A DNA stretch of 64,000 bases from CAYZHV01 sp046541355 (GTDB lineage Bacteria; Spirochaetota; Spirochaetia; DSM-27196; Alkalispirochaetaceae). The notes under the pieces were generated by a model. It did no database searches and was not told the origin of the DNA. It saw nothing but the letters and a program-made list of their open reading frames with translations. The stretch is taken from assembly GCA_046541355.1 (NCBI GenBank), contig JBKHDM010000001.1:1-64000 (forward strand), given 5' to 3'. The translations under genes were made by a program, and so were the position numbers. Within the stretch, counting starts at the first letter, position 1. Every line of letters begins with the position of its first letter. This document shows, piece after piece, positions 42,833-52,437 of this stretch.

Positions 42833-43775
42833 CGATAACCTCCCCCTCCCGCAGAAGCTCCTCCCGGACCCGCTCATCCCCGCGGTAGTACACCCGAAGG
42901 AACGCCTCCCCCCGGCGGTAGCGGGTCTCCACCCGCTCATCCTCGCCGTATTCAACGGACCGATGGACTACCCCCTCTCGAAGCTCCCGCTCGGATACCA
43001 GCGTCCCCTCCTCGTCGTACTCGTAGCGGATCTCCCGCGCCTGCCGTCCGGTAACCCGGATCCCGAGGAGCTCTCCCTCCTCGCCATAGCTCCGGTAGGT
43101 GGTCGAGACAAGCCGTCCCGCCTCCCACGCCTCCTCCTCGGCGGGATCTCCCGACTCGTCGTACCGGGTCACAACCCGTCGACGCTCCCGGGGATACTCC
43201 CTCACCCGCATGGCGAGCCTCTCCTCCTCCCAGGTATTGGTGAGCCGCTCGATGAGCTCCCCGGACCTGTAGCTCGAGGCGGTCGCAAGCCTCCCAGCCT
43301 CGTCGTACCGGTAGACCGTTCGGCTCTCATCCTCCGCCCTGAAGAGGGTCTCCCCGCTGGTACCCGAGCCCTCCGGGGCTAGGCCGGTTGAGAAGCGGCT
43401 CCTGCCGTCGAGGCCGTCCACCTCGATCCCCCGGAGCCGGCCGGTTCGGTCGTAGCGGTACTGCCACCTCTCGATACGTTCCCCGGCGGCGTCGAGAATC
43501 TGCACCTCCCGAGGCACGCCCCGGGGCGAGAGAATCTCGATCCTCCGCCGATAGAGCTCGCCATCCCGGTAAAGTACCCCCTCCCTGCGGCCGGCGGATA
43601 CCGAAAGCTCGAGCACCCACGGGTAGCGCTCCCGTTGCTCCGGTGAGATCTCCTCGATCGGAAGAAACTGATCGTTGGAGCGATAGAGCCCCTCCTCCTC
43701 AGCCCTCACCATCCCGGTCGGCGAAAGCAACAGGAGGAGAAGGGTGAAGGTGAGGCGTCTGCCGAGGGGTGTCAT
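42816..43775 (-). CDS. Exported protein with YD-like repeats
   Basis: A 319-residue protein with an N-terminal signal peptide (about 25 residues, ending in VRAEEE). The mature part is a series of short beta-hairpin repeats of the YD/Rhs-like type, for example YRYDRTGRLRGIE, YRYDEAGRLATA and YEYDEEGTLVSE. There is no toxin domain at the end. It would be periplasmic or surface-attached. Its place between ftsY and lolC, with gaps of two bases and an overlap of 17, suggests a role in envelope biogenesis, but its function is unknown. Confidence 0.7.
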   Translation of the reverse strand: MTPLGRRLTFTLLLLLLSPTGMVRAEEEGLYRSNDQFLPIEEISPEQRERYPWVLELSVSAGRREGVLYRDGELYRRRIEILSPRGVPREVQILDAAGERIERWQYRYDRTGRLRGIEVDGLDGRSRFSTGLAPEGSGTSGETLFRAEDESRTVYRYDEAGRLATASSYRSGELIERLTNTWEEERLAMRVREYPRERRRVVTRYDESGDPAEEEAWEAGRLVSTTYRSYGEEGELLGIRVTGRQAREIRYEYDEEGTLVSERELREGVVHRSVEYGEDERVETRYRRGEAFLRVYYRGDERVREELLREGEVIDVRRF

Positions 43776-43777
43776 TG

Positions 43778-44656
43778 TCAGTCGAAGCTTGTCAGCTCTT
43801 GGAGGTAGCGATCGGGGTCAAAGGGGCGAAGATCGGTGTACCCCTCTCCGTCGCCGAGAAAGGCGCAAGGAATGCCGAGTTCCCGGGCTATCGGGATGAG
43901 CACCCCACCCCGGGCGCTCGAGTCGTACTTAGCCATCACAAGGGCGTCGACTCCGACGGCCTCGTGAAACAGCTGCGCCTGGCGCAGAGCGTTCTGGCCG
44001 GTGGTCGCGTCGACAACCAGAAAGGAGCGATAACTCGCCGTCGGAGCCTTCCGTTTAACGATCTTGTCGATTTTGGCGAGCTCCTGTACCAGATTCGCCT
44101 TGTTGTGCATTCTTCCGGCGGTATCGATGAGTACGAGACGGTCCTGTCGGGAGGTGGCGCTGTCGAGAGCGTCAAAGACCACGGCCGCGGCGTCGGAACC
44201 GGTGCCCTGCCGGACGACGCGGAAACCGAGACGCTCACCGTGGGTGACAAGCTGCTCTACCGCGGCGGCTCGAAAGGTGTCTGCCGCGGCGAGAACGATC
44301 CTCTCGGTCCCCTCGGTTCGACGGAAGTGCTCGGCGAGCTTCGCGATGGTGGTTGTCTTTCCCACCCCGTTGACCCCGAGGACGAGAATGATATTGAGGG
44401 CGTCCGCATCGAGGGTAAGCTCCCCCCCCTTCAGATAGCCTCCGAGGAGCTCCCGGAGCGCGGCGACGATCTGGTCCCTGCCCTTTAGTTTCTTTGCACG
44501 ATCCTTCAGCGCCTCTACCGTCTCAAAGGTTACGGTGCTTCCAATATCAGCCTCGATAAGCAGATCCTCGAGCTCCTCGTAGAACGCCTGATCCTCGGGA
44601 GAGCTGCGGTTGAACAGGTTTTTCAGCCGCTCTCCGAGTCCCTTTTTGACTGCCAT
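43778..44656 (-). CDS. ftsY: FtsY, signal recognition particle receptor
   Basis: A 292-residue SRP receptor GTPase that docks ribosome-SRP complexes at the membrane. G1 is GVNGVGKTTTIAK, with DTFRAAA, G3 DTAGRMHNK and DATTGQNAL following. The G4 guanine-specificity motif, normally TKLD, reads AKYD in MAKYDSSARGG. Only the short NG core is present, with no long acidic A domain. GAGGAG precedes the ATG. Confidence 0.93.
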   Translation of the reverse strand: MAVKKGLGERLKNLFNRSSPEDQAFYEELEDLLIEADIGSTVTFETVEALKDRAKKLKGRDQIVAALRELLGGYLKGGELTLDADALNIILVLGVNGVGKTTTIAKLAEHFRRTEGTERIVLAAADTFRAAAVEQLVTHGERLGFRVVRQGTGSDAAAVVFDALDSATSRQDRLVLIDTAGRMHNKANLVQELAKIDKIVKRKAPTASYRSFLVVDATTGQNALRQAQLFHEAVGVDALVMAKYDSSARGGVLIPIARELGIPCAFLGDGEGYTDLRPFDPDRYLQELTSFD

Positions 44657-44667
44657 AACACTCCTCG

Positions 44668-46200
44668 TTATCGGTCGTGGTACCCTTCACCGGTCCTGAT
44701 GTAGTCGATAAGCCTGAACAGCATATTCCCGAAGAGGGCAACACTCACCCCCAGGGTGGCGTAGTAGCTGTAAAAGAGCGTGTTCGCCTGGTCCAGGCGC
44801 TCCTCGGCCTCCTGCGTCGAGAGCCCGGTGCGGGTGCTCCCGTCGGGGAAAAGCGTCGTGAGGTTACCGTAAACGCCGTTGAGAATGATAGGGGCGGGGA
44901 GCGAGAGGACGAACCATCCGAAGGAGCGGTAGAAGCGCTCCCTCTTCTCTTCCACAACATCCTCCCAGACGATCTGCCGGGGCAGCAGCTCTCTGCGAAG
45001 CAGCGTCGGGGAGGCGGGGGAGAGCAAGAGCTGGGAGTCGTAGTAATCCTCGAGGGAGAGGCGAACCTGCCGCTGTTCCGGCGGACGCTCGAGAAGAAAG
45101 GGGGTGACCCCCTGCCAGCGCGAATCAACGTAGATATCTGCCCCGGGGGGGTCGGTGACCAGGGAGACGTAGCCGGTCCGGGGTGAGGGAATGGTTATCT
45201 CGATACGGTTCTCCCCGGAGAGGCCCACCAGAACCGTCCGCTCGATCGGCTCGATCGCCGGGTGGATCACCCGCACCTCCCGGGCGCCGAGGGGCAGGAT
45301 CGGCACGGTCAGAGAGCCGAAACCCTGGGAGACTCCATCGACGATGACCTCACCCCGGCCGGGTTCGAAACCGGTGAGGTCGACGGTGAGCGAGGCCACC
45401 GGACGGCCCGCCACAAGCGTCCGGGTCGCCTGGATCAGCTCATCGAGATTGGTCGGAAACTCCTCGGCGAGGGAGGCGGTACTGCCGAGCAGGCGCTCCC
45501 GGCGGAGGTGGTAGTTGTACTCGTAGAGGGTCAAAAAGAGGTACTCGTCGCTGCGCTCGAGCTCACCGTAGATGACGAGGTCCGCCTCCGACTCCTCCGC
45601 CCGACCCTCAAGATCGAAGACCCTGGAGAACTCCGGCTCCTCCTGGGAGAGAAGCTCCACAGCTTTCTCCCGGGCGACCTCGACTCTCCCGGGGTCGGTC
45701 GCCTCGATCCGGCGAAGCAGCGCCTCCGCCTCATCGATCTGCCCGGCGAGCTCGACCGCCCGCTCCTCCCGGGCGAGATCGCCCTCCGCCTCAAAGGGTA
45801 GCAGCTCCAACTCCCGGCTCAGCTCGTGGAGCTCTTCGACGTTCTCCAGTCGAAGCTCCTCGAGGCGCCCCCGGGCGAGGGCGAGGCGCTCGTTGCGGCT
45901 GAGCTGGTGCGTCTCGACCGGCTCGAGAGCGTCGATGAGCAGCTGAGGTATACCGGTTGCCACGCCGAGGAGCTCCCGGTCGGCGAGATTCGTCTGGACG
46001 CCGAGAACTTCCACTCTCCAGAACTCACGAGTATCCTCGGGCAGCTCGTCCCCGGGCAGCTCCTGCTCCGCCGGGAGGGGCGAGACGGTGAGCAGGAGCA
46101 GCGCCACCGAGAGAGGCAGGGCGGCCCTACTGCGCCGAGGCGTGCTCTCGCTGCCAGCTCTGCCGAAGGTACGCTTCGATAAAATCATCAATTGCGCCAT
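44668..46200 (-). CDS. Exported PEGA-domain protein
   Basis: A 510-residue protein with an unusually long basic N-terminal region, then a signal or anchor helix (about 30-45), a coiled helical domain (about 90-200) and a beta-rich PEGA-type part. That part includes SLTVDLTGFEPGRGEVIVDG and YVSLVTDPPGADIYVDSRWQG. Two C-terminal helices lie near 425 and 480. PEGA domains bind envelope or surface carbohydrate structures and are frequent in spirochaetes. The ATG at 46200 overlaps the end of prfB by 74 bases; 46188 is an alternative. Confidence 0.75.
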   Translation of the reverse strand: MAQLMILSKRTFGRAGSESTPRRSRAALPLSVALLLLTVSPLPAEQELPGDELPEDTREFWRVEVLGVQTNLADRELLGVATGIPQLLIDALEPVETHQLSRNERLALARGRLEELRLENVEELHELSRELELLPFEAEGDLAREERAVELAGQIDEAEALLRRIEATDPGRVEVAREKAVELLSQEEPEFSRVFDLEGRAEESEADLVIYGELERSDEYLFLTLYEYNYHLRRERLLGSTASLAEEFPTNLDELIQATRTLVAGRPVASLTVDLTGFEPGRGEVIVDGVSQGFGSLTVPILPLGAREVRVIHPAIEPIERTVLVGLSGENRIEITIPSPRTGYVSLVTDPPGADIYVDSRWQGVTPFLLERPPEQRQVRLSLEDYYDSQLLLSPASPTLLRRELLPRQIVWEDVVEEKRERFYRSFGWFVLSLPAPIILNGVYGNLTTLFPDGSTRTGLSTQEAEERLDQANTLFYSYYATLGVSVALFGNMLFRLIDYIRTGEGYHDR

Positions 46201-47243
46201 CCATCACCGCCTGGACGTTGCCGGTTTCCGTCTCTGTCCGGTGGTCCTTTACCATGGTGTAGGGCTGGAAGACGTAGGAGCGGATCTGGTGTCCCCAGGC
46301 AATATCCTTTTTCTCCGCTGCCGAGGCGGAGCGCTCCTCATCCTGCTTCTGCCGGTAGTACTCGTAAAGCCGGGACTGGAGCACCTTCATCGCCATCTCC
46401 CGGTTCTTGTGCTGGCTCCGCTCGTTCTGACACTGCACGACGATACCTGTCTCGAGGTGAGTCATCCGCACCGCCGAGTCGGTCTTGTTTACGTGCTGAC
46501 CACCGGCGCCGCTTGCCCGGTAGGTGTCGACCCGGAGGTCCTCAGGCCGGATGTCGATGACGATGTCATCCTCTATGACCGGGGAGACGTAGACCGAGGC
46601 GAAGGAGGTGTGGCGACGGCCTCCGGAGTCGAAGGGAGAGATCCGCACCAGACGGTGGATTCCGCCCTCAGCCTTGAGGTAACCGAAGGCGTACGCCCCG
46701 TCCACCTGGATCGTCACCGACTTGACCCCGCCCTCGGCCTCCTGGAGGTCGATAATCGTCGTTTTATACCCCTTGTTCTCGCACCAGCGCAGGTACATCC
46801 GCATGAGCATGCTCACCCAGTCGCACGCCTCGGTGCCGCCGGCACCGGAATGAATGGTAAGAAAGGCGGAGGCGTCGTCGTGCTCATCCTTTAGAAGCTC
46901 CAGAACCCGGAGCTTCTCGTGGCGAGCCTGCAACGCTTCGAGGGTGGCGCGAATCTCCGGTTCCACCGCGCTGTCCTGCTCCTCCTGAGCGAGCTGGAGA
47001 AGCTCGGCGAGTTCTTCCGCCTCGCTTTTGAGCTGCTCCCACGGCTCGAGGCGATCCTTGAGGCGCTTGAGCTTGGAGAGACTCTTTTCGGCATACTCCC
47101 GGTCGTTCCAGAAGTCCGGTCGAGCGGTCTCGGTCTCGATTTCGGCTATCTCGTTTCTGACCCTCTCAGGGTCAAAGATGCCTCCAGGTGGAGTAGATTT
47201 CCTCTTTCAGTTCCTCGATGGGACCGCTTAGTTCCTGCAACAT
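46127..47243 (-). CDS. prfB: Peptide chain release factor 2 with programmed +1 frameshift
   Basis: RF2 ends translation at UGA and UAA. A short frame starts at ATG 47243 (GGGAGG six bases upstream) and stops after 23 codons at an in-frame TGA (47172-47174). The slip site CTT-TGA-C is preceded by GGAGG (47181-47185) with three bases between it and CTT, the standard autoregulatory RF2 arrangement. Reading then continues in the +1 frame (DPERVRNEIAE...) to 46127, giving 371 residues. The RF2 motifs SPF and GAGGQHVNKTDSAVR are present. Readthrough efficiency rises when RF2 is scarce. Confidence 0.96.
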
Positions 47244-47368
47244 GTAATCCTCCCATGGGGTGAGGAGTATAGCAGGTAGGAGGGCACCCTTTCCAGAGAG
47301 TGGTAATTCCGGGAGATTGACGGTGTGGACAGGGTGGAGATCTGCCGATTATAGTAGGGATGACGTTT

Positions 47369-48628
47369 ATGAAATCGACAGTCCTGGGCACGGTAATCGC
47401 GCTTTTTTTTCTTGCGGCCTCACTGCTGTTTGCTCAGGAGAGTGGTATCGGAGTTCCCGAGGATCAGACCGACGTCTTTGCACCCTTTGTATCCCGCCTG
47501 CGGGTCGCGATTCGGGAACCCCAGGTACGCCTCACCTGGCAGGACGCCGGGGAGATTGAAGGCGCCTACCGGGTCTACCGCAACGAGGAAGAGATCGATG
47601 AGCGCACCTTTGCAGATGCGCAGCTCCTGGCAACCGTGGAGGCGGGCAGTGAGACCTATCTCGACACTCCCCCGGGGCCGGGAGAGTATTACTACGCCGT
47701 ACTGACCGAGTCGGAGGAGGGGGAACCCTTCAGGATCTTTATCCCCTTCCGGAACAAGACGATCGAGCCTGCGGTACTTACCGAGACCAGCGCTGGAGAG
47801 GACCTCGCCGCCCGGGTCTTTAATCTCACCGCCCGGGTCGTCGGAAACGGCATCGAGCTTACCTATGACGCCTCCCGAAACGGTCGGGAGCTCGCCGTCT
47901 ACCGCTCAACGGTACCGATCCGGGGGTTCGAATCCCTCGAGGCGGCTACCCGCATCGCAGTCCTTGAAAGCATAGAGAGGCGATACGTCGATTATCCGGT
48001 TCCCGGCGTCCCCTACTACTACGCCGTGTTCGATACCGCCGAGGTGGATGCCCAGGAGCTCACCCTGGCCTCGGGAGAAAACCTCCTCGCAGACCCTGCG
48101 GAGGTTCGCATCAACCCGACCCGTCCCACCGTGGAGTTTCCGCCCCGGGCGTCCCGACGGGGGACTCCCCTCCCCCTGCTCCAGCTCGCCACCGGCTCGG
48201 TCACCACGGCGAGTGCGGAGCTTTCCAGGATTCCCTCGCCCCGGAGTCTCGACCCCCTAACCCGGGAGGCCCTCGACCGGATCCTCGTCTCCGTCGGAGA
48301 ACCGGAGATGCCTCGATTAGAGCCGGTGATCCTCCCGACCGAGCGGGTCGCCGACGCCCGGGGGACGAGCGCCACCCTCACCGAAATCATCCAGGATGAG
48401 TTTGCCCGGGGCGCCTACGACACCGCGTCGCAGCTTTTGTCCAATCTGCTGTCCATCACCCTCGAAGAGGAGCTCGCCGCCCGGGCACGGTTCTACCTCG
48501 GACAGAGCCAGTACTTCAGCGGGGAGTATCGAAACGCCTTTCTCTCCTTTCTCCTCGCCGAGGAGGCGTATCACTCTGAGGTGACCCCCTGGATGGACGC
48601 GATTCTCACCCTGCTCACCGAAGAGTAA
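47369..48628 (+). CDS. Exported protein with fibronectin-like domains and a TPR-like C-terminus
   Basis: A 419-residue protein: signal peptide (about 20 residues ending in LLFAQ), two fibronectin-type-III-like domains (about 35-120 and 150-230; YRVYRNEEE, YYYAVLTE, YYYAVFDTAE), a proline-rich linker and a C-terminal helical segment with a TPR-like pair (ARFYLGQSQYFSGEYRNAFLSFLLAEEAY). Such proteins often act as envelope scaffolds. I do not recognise the exact family. The ATG at 47369 follows AGGG by ten bases; the ATG at 47360 is the alternative. Confidence 0.7.
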   Translation: MKSTVLGTVIALFFLAASLLFAQESGIGVPEDQTDVFAPFVSRLRVAIREPQVRLTWQDAGEIEGAYRVYRNEEEIDERTFADAQLLATVEAGSETYLDTPPGPGEYYYAVLTESEEGEPFRIFIPFRNKTIEPAVLTETSAGEDLAARVFNLTARVVGNGIELTYDASRNGRELAVYRSTVPIRGFESLEAATRIAVLESIERRYVDYPVPGVPYYYAVFDTAEVDAQELTLASGENLLADPAEVRINPTRPTVEFPPRASRRGTPLPLLQLATGSVTTASAELSRIPSPRSLDPLTREALDRILVSVGEPEMPRLEPVILPTERVADARGTSATLTEIIQDEFARGAYDTASQLLSNLLSITLEEELAARARFYLGQSQYFSGEYRNAFLSFLLAEEAYHSEVTPWMDAILTLLTEE

Positions 48629-48745
48629 ACGCCCCCTTCTGTCCAAAGAGTACACGACCGACCCCCACCTCTCCGCCCGGCCCCCGGGGGTAGTCTTACC
48701 GCCTCGGGCCCGCTTCAAGTTTCCGGTGGTGGGGAGGGCTGGGGA

Positions 48746-50683
48746 TCAGAGGGTTTTTATGGAGAGTTTGAGGGTCGTGCTCCAGCTCTCACCAGGGGGG
48801 AGGCTGAGATCGTAGAGCGGAAGGACGCAGTTCGCCGAGTAGTAGGCGAGGACACCCGTGGAGCCGCGGCCGACGGTGTAGACCGGGAAGCTCCAGAAAG
48901 TCGCCTTTCCCTCGGGGGCGAGGGTTATCGACGCACCGCAGAACAGATCGTTGAACTGCACATCCAGGGCGTCGGGAAACTCCGTCGCCTCCGGCGCCCG
49001 TTCCGCCGCCCTGCTTCCCCGCTCCCGAACCAGAATCCGAAGGTCCTCGACCTCGGCGGAGCGAAAAGAGAGATTGACCTCCGGGGCGAAACGGCTCTCG
49101 AGGGGCTCCTGGCCACGGTTGGTAATCGTATAGCTCACCGAGAGCCCGGAGCGGTTGAAGGCGTAGCCCTTCTCCACCAGGACCGGCAGCTCCTCTCCTT
49201 CGGTGCGGACGCTGCCCTCCCTGGTAAAGCTGATCGTGCCGTGATCCTTGTCGAGGTCTCCCACCTCGTAGGGAGTCTCCACGAAGCTGCCGAGTTCCTC
49301 AAACCTTCCGGCGGCGAAGCTCTCGAGGCTGCTTCCCAAAGGCAGAAAGCGATCGACAAAGGCGTTGCGTTGGTGCAGGTCGTAACCGATCGTTTCAACC
49401 TCGGAGCCGTGAAACGGCTCAGGCCGTCTGCTCATCGTATCGAGATAGTTCCACGGCTTTCGTAGATGGTCGAGCTCAAAGAGGGTGCCGCCCCTGAGAT
49501 GGAGGTAGGCGTTGACCTCCTGTCCCTGGTAGAGGTACTCCTCCCGGCCGTCCATGTCAAAGTCCACCCGGACGATCGAAGGAATAAAGATCCCCTTCTG
49601 CCGGGTGGTTTTCTCAGCCTCGATCAGCGCAGCGTAGGCGCTTTTTCTCAACTCGTTGCGGTATATCCCCCCGGAGGGATTGAGCCAGTAGGCGTGATGC
49701 GCCTGGCCGCGCCAGAGGTCTTCCCGGGCGCTGAGCTTCCGGGACTTGTCTCCCCGGACCTGGTTAACCAGCACGTGGGTGTACTGCATCTTCGAGTAGA
49801 GGAGATTGCTCTCGGGGTACATCGTGAGCAACCGCCGGTAGGTGGCGCTCCCGTCGGACTCCTCCGGCTTGATCCAGGTGAGAAGCTCACCCTGCGAGCT
49901 GGTCTGGAAGTAGATCCGCCTCGACGGGGTCATGGTGCGGTGGTAATAGCCGGGGCGTACCACGTCGAACCACTCCTTGTTCCCCTCCAGCTCCTTGAGC
50001 AGCTTTTCGAACCAGCCGAGGTCGATGAGGTTTCCATCGGGAAGAAAGGTAAACACCGCCCCCTCCACACCGTAGGCGCGCTCCCTGAGTCGCTCGAGAA
50101 ACAGGACAGGGTCTACCCCCGCGAGCATCTGCTCTTCGAGGTCCCGGTGGATTGGAAAGACGGTGACCGTTTTTCCCTCGTCTTCGGTGAGACAGGGAAG
50201 GGTATAGTCATCGAGGTAGCCGTCGCTGCGGTGAAAACTCATCGCGTCGAGAAAGGTGTACTCGATGCCGCAGCTGCTCAGATTGGACGCGAGGGGCTGG
50301 TCCCAGATCCCCTCGGTGATCCAGGCGCCCCGGGGGCGTCGCCCGAAGCGCTTTCGCAGAAAAGCGGTCATCGCCTCGATCTGACCGAGGCGATCCTGCT
50401 TGGGAATCAGCGGAATTATCGGGTCGAAGAAGGCGCCGCCGATCAGCTCAACCTGCTTTCGTGCGGTCATCTCCGCGAGGACGTCGGTAAACTCGGAGTG
50501 GTTCTTTTCGATCCAGTTTAGAACGATACCTGAGTAGTGAAGGGTAAACCGGACCGACGGATAGTTGTACAGAAGCCGGAGAAACGGTTTGTACTGTTTG
50601 TCATACACGGCTTCCATCTCACCGTCCGCCGCACCCTGGGGCTGACAGCTGCTGGCACCGAGAATCAGGTACACTCTACTCAT
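48746..50683 (-). CDS. GH57-family glycoside hydrolase (4-alpha-glucanotransferase/alpha-amylase type)
   Basis: A 645-residue GH57 enzyme, close in size to the Thermococcus litoralis 4-alpha-glucanotransferase type. The catalytic barrel shows FTLHYSGIVLNWI, GAFFDPIIPLIP, WITEGIWDQ (the Glu corresponds to the nucleophile), and FTFLPDGNL (the likely acid). The C-terminal 350 residues look like the DUF1926 and beta-sandwich domains of this group. No signal peptide, so it works on intracellular alpha-glucan. A promoter at 50702-50730 leaves a short leader with no ribosome site. The convergent gap 48629-48745 has a CCCCCGGGGG palindrome but no T-run. Confidence 0.88.
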   Translation of the reverse strand: MSRVYLILGASSCQPQGAADGEMEAVYDKQYKPFLRLLYNYPSVRFTLHYSGIVLNWIEKNHSEFTDVLAEMTARKQVELIGGAFFDPIIPLIPKQDRLGQIEAMTAFLRKRFGRRPRGAWITEGIWDQPLASNLSSCGIEYTFLDAMSFHRSDGYLDDYTLPCLTEDEGKTVTVFPIHRDLEEQMLAGVDPVLFLERLRERAYGVEGAVFTFLPDGNLIDLGWFEKLLKELEGNKEWFDVVRPGYYHRTMTPSRRIYFQTSSQGELLTWIKPEESDGSATYRRLLTMYPESNLLYSKMQYTHVLVNQVRGDKSRKLSAREDLWRGQAHHAYWLNPSGGIYRNELRKSAYAALIEAEKTTRQKGIFIPSIVRVDFDMDGREEYLYQGQEVNAYLHLRGGTLFELDHLRKPWNYLDTMSRRPEPFHGSEVETIGYDLHQRNAFVDRFLPLGSSLESFAAGRFEELGSFVETPYEVGDLDKDHGTISFTREGSVRTEGEELPVLVEKGYAFNRSGLSVSYTITNRGQEPLESRFAPEVNLSFRSAEVEDLRILVRERGSRAAERAPEATEFPDALDVQFNDLFCGASITLAPEGKATFWSFPVYTVGRGSTGVLAYYSANCVLPLYDLSLPPGESWSTTLKLSIKTL

Positions 50684-50701
50684 GCGATTTCAGTGAATCG
50701 A

Positions 50702-50730
50702 AGTCTAATTGCTCCGTAGGCCGATGTAAA
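50702..50730 (-). promoter_or_regulatory. Putative promoter of the GH57 gene, short leader
   Basis: On the minus strand TTTACA (50725-50730) and TAGACT (50702-50707) are 17 bases apart, between rnfA and the GH57 gene. Predicted start about 50695. Confidence 0.55.
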
Positions 50731-50737
50731 GGCAATC

Positions 50738-51334
50738 TTACCAGCTTCCGAGAAGTCGCAGGAGCAGGAGCTTGTCGAACGCGTGGAAGGCGAGGGAAAA
50801 GAGTCCCGCCGAGATGAGGACGATCGGGCCGCCCCGAAAGGAGGGGGGTATCTCCTCGAACTCAAGGCGCTCCCGCACCGCCGCCAGACCGACCACCGCG
50901 AGGAGAAATCCGACCCCCGCGGCGAGGGCCGCGAGGAGACTCTCTGCGAAGCCGTAGGACCGGTAGGAGGAGATGAGCAGAACGCCGAAGAGGGAGGCGT
51001 TGGCCACAACGAGAACATAGTATCGTTGGAGCACAGCGACCCGGTCGGGCATCCAGTGGCGGAGGAGTGAAAAAATAAGCCTGCTCACCGTGGCGATAAG
51101 CAGGGCGAAGACCACCAGCTCGAGGTAGGAGGCGCCGAGGGGGATAAGGATCAGCTCACGGACCGCCCAGCCGAGTATCGAGAGCAGCGCCATCAGGGCG
51201 GTCAGGGCGACAGAGAGGTAAAAGGCGAGGCGACTGTTCCGGGTGGCACTGAGAAAGGGGCAGATCCCGAGAAAGTTTGTGAGCACGACGTTTTCCACAA
51301 AGATGAAGGTGAGCATCACCGAGACGTAGCTCAT
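50738..51334 (-). CDS. rnfA: RnfA-like membrane subunit, one cluster cysteine missing
   Basis: A 198-residue six-helix protein clearly homologous to RnfA/RsxA: VLTNFLGICPFL, then RERLEFEEIPPSFRGGPIVLISAGLFSLAF near the C-terminus. RnfA and RnfE share a transmembrane [2Fe-2S] cluster from two cysteines each. Here Cys25 is present (GICPFL), but the second, normally in TNCAVLG, is Ala113 in ANASLFG. It is the last gene of rnfCDGEA, with no rnfB after it, and starts inside the rnfE stop. Confidence 0.87.
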   Translation of the reverse strand: MSYVSVMLTFIFVENVVLTNFLGICPFLSATRNSRLAFYLSVALTALMALLSILGWAVRELILIPLGASYLELVVFALLIATVSRLIFSLLRHWMPDRVAVLQRYYVLVVANASLFGVLLISSYRSYGFAESLLAALAAGVGFLLAVVGLAAVRERLEFEEIPPSFRGGPIVLISAGLFSLAFHAFDKLLLLRLLGSW

Positions 51335-51945
51335 GTCTCCTCCCCCTCCCGGGTCGAGTTCATCGTCTGTTTCTGGTAGAGCGCGCGGAGGTAACCGAGG
51401 AGCATGAATCCTCCCGCAAGATGGCCGACGAGCCTGAGGGGCCCTCCCGGCAGAAGCGTTACCACCTGTCCTCCCTCGAGACTCAGGGAGAATGAGAGGG
51501 TCCCGAAGGCAAGGATCTCCCGGAGGGCGGAGATAAAAAGCAGCGCTCCCGCGTAGCCGAGGGCGCGACCGAAGCCTCCGGCAAGGATTTCGCCGAAACT
51601 CTCACCCCGGAGGCGGGTGGAGTAGAGGATGACGCAGTTTACCGCGAGGATGGGCAGGTAGATCCAGAGCTTGTCGTGGATGTACGGGTTGGTCAGCTCC
51701 AGAACCCGACTGAAGAGGGTAACGTAGGTAGCCATCACCAGGAAACTTGCCGTCAGGGCTGAGCGACTCAAGAGATACCGGCGCAGGGGGTAGAGGGTCG
51801 CCGTCGAGGCGAGGCTCACCACCACCACCCCGAGGCCGATCACAAAACCGTAGATCAGATGAGTACTCACCATGAGCGCCGGGGCGAGCCCGGCGAGTCG
51901 GGCGATCAGCGGGTTTTCCCGGAACAGTCCGTCTCGGATAGTCAC
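51331..51945 (-). CDS. rnfE: RnfE-like membrane subunit, one cluster cysteine missing
   Basis: A 204-residue membrane protein homologous to RnfE. NPLIARLAGLAPALMVS matches the usual GLCP region, but the Cys is Ala21. The second Cys is kept (Cys104 in AVNCVIL), although the following GRAEAFA is replaced by YSTRLRGES. REILAFGTL is conserved. GTG start at 51945, three bases from rnfG. The stop overlaps rnfA by four bases. Confidence 0.85.
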   Translation of the reverse strand: MTIRDGLFRENPLIARLAGLAPALMVSTHLIYGFVIGLGVVVVSLASTATLYPLRRYLLSRSALTASFLVMATYVTLFSRVLELTNPYIHDKLWIYLPILAVNCVILYSTRLRGESFGEILAGGFGRALGYAGALLFISALREILAFGTLSFSLSLEGGQVVTLLPGGPLRLVGHLAGGFMLLGYLRALYQKQTMNSTREGEET

Positions 51946-51948
51946 AAT

Positions 51949-52437
51949 CTACTCTCCCCGGAGGTGGCGCCCGGCGACAACCACCCCCTCACTCATCGCG
52001 TTGAGGGTAACCATCGCGCCCGCGCCCAGCTCAGTCGGCTCCCGGCGCCCCTGGAGGAGCGCAAGGAGTTCCTCCGGGTCCCGGAGAAACTGATCGTACC
52101 TCGGGCTCTCCGCGTCCCGCAAAAGCGCGACCCCCGTCGGCTCCCCCCTTCGGTCGAGGGCAACAAGAAACCGGAGCTCCTCCCGATAGCCGGTAACGAT
52201 CACTTCGTAGAGCGCCCCTCCCTCCTCCAGTACAATCCGCCGGCCGAGGCTCCCGGTGTCGATACGCTCAGGGCTCCCCGGGGTAGTGTCTCCGGAGAGC
52301 GAGGCTACCGCCCGCTGAAAGCGCATCTCCCGGTGGGCCGAAACGGCGGATTCGGTCATCCAGTGGACCAGGACGACCAGGAGTACCGCGACAAGGGCGA
52401 TGAGCGCCACAACCGCGAGATCCCGGAACTCTCTCAT
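51949..52437 (-). CDS. rnfG: RnfG-like subunit lacking the flavinylation Thr
   Basis: A 162-residue protein, shorter than the usual 190-210 residues. An N-terminal membrane helix (about 7-27) is followed by an FMN-binding-like fold. The motif that carries covalent FMN (S/T-GAT) aligns with AGAMVTLNAM, where Met142 stands in place of Thr. The HxETPGLG stretch is replaced by DAESPRYDQ. Covalent flavin at this site is therefore not expected. Overlaps rnfD (ATGA) and lies three bases before rnfE. Confidence 0.8.
   Translation of the reverse strand: MREFRDLAVVALIALVAVLLVVLVHWMTESAVSAHREMRFQRAVASLSGDTTPGSPERIDTGSLGRRIVLEEGGALYEVIVTGYREELRFLVALDRRGEPTGVALLRDAESPRYDQFLRDPEELLALLQGRREPTELGAGAMVTLNAMSEGVVVAGRHLRGE

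Noticed and set aside
48676..48695. CCCCCGGGGG palindrome between convergent genes as a bidirectional terminator
   Set aside because: No T-run on either side.
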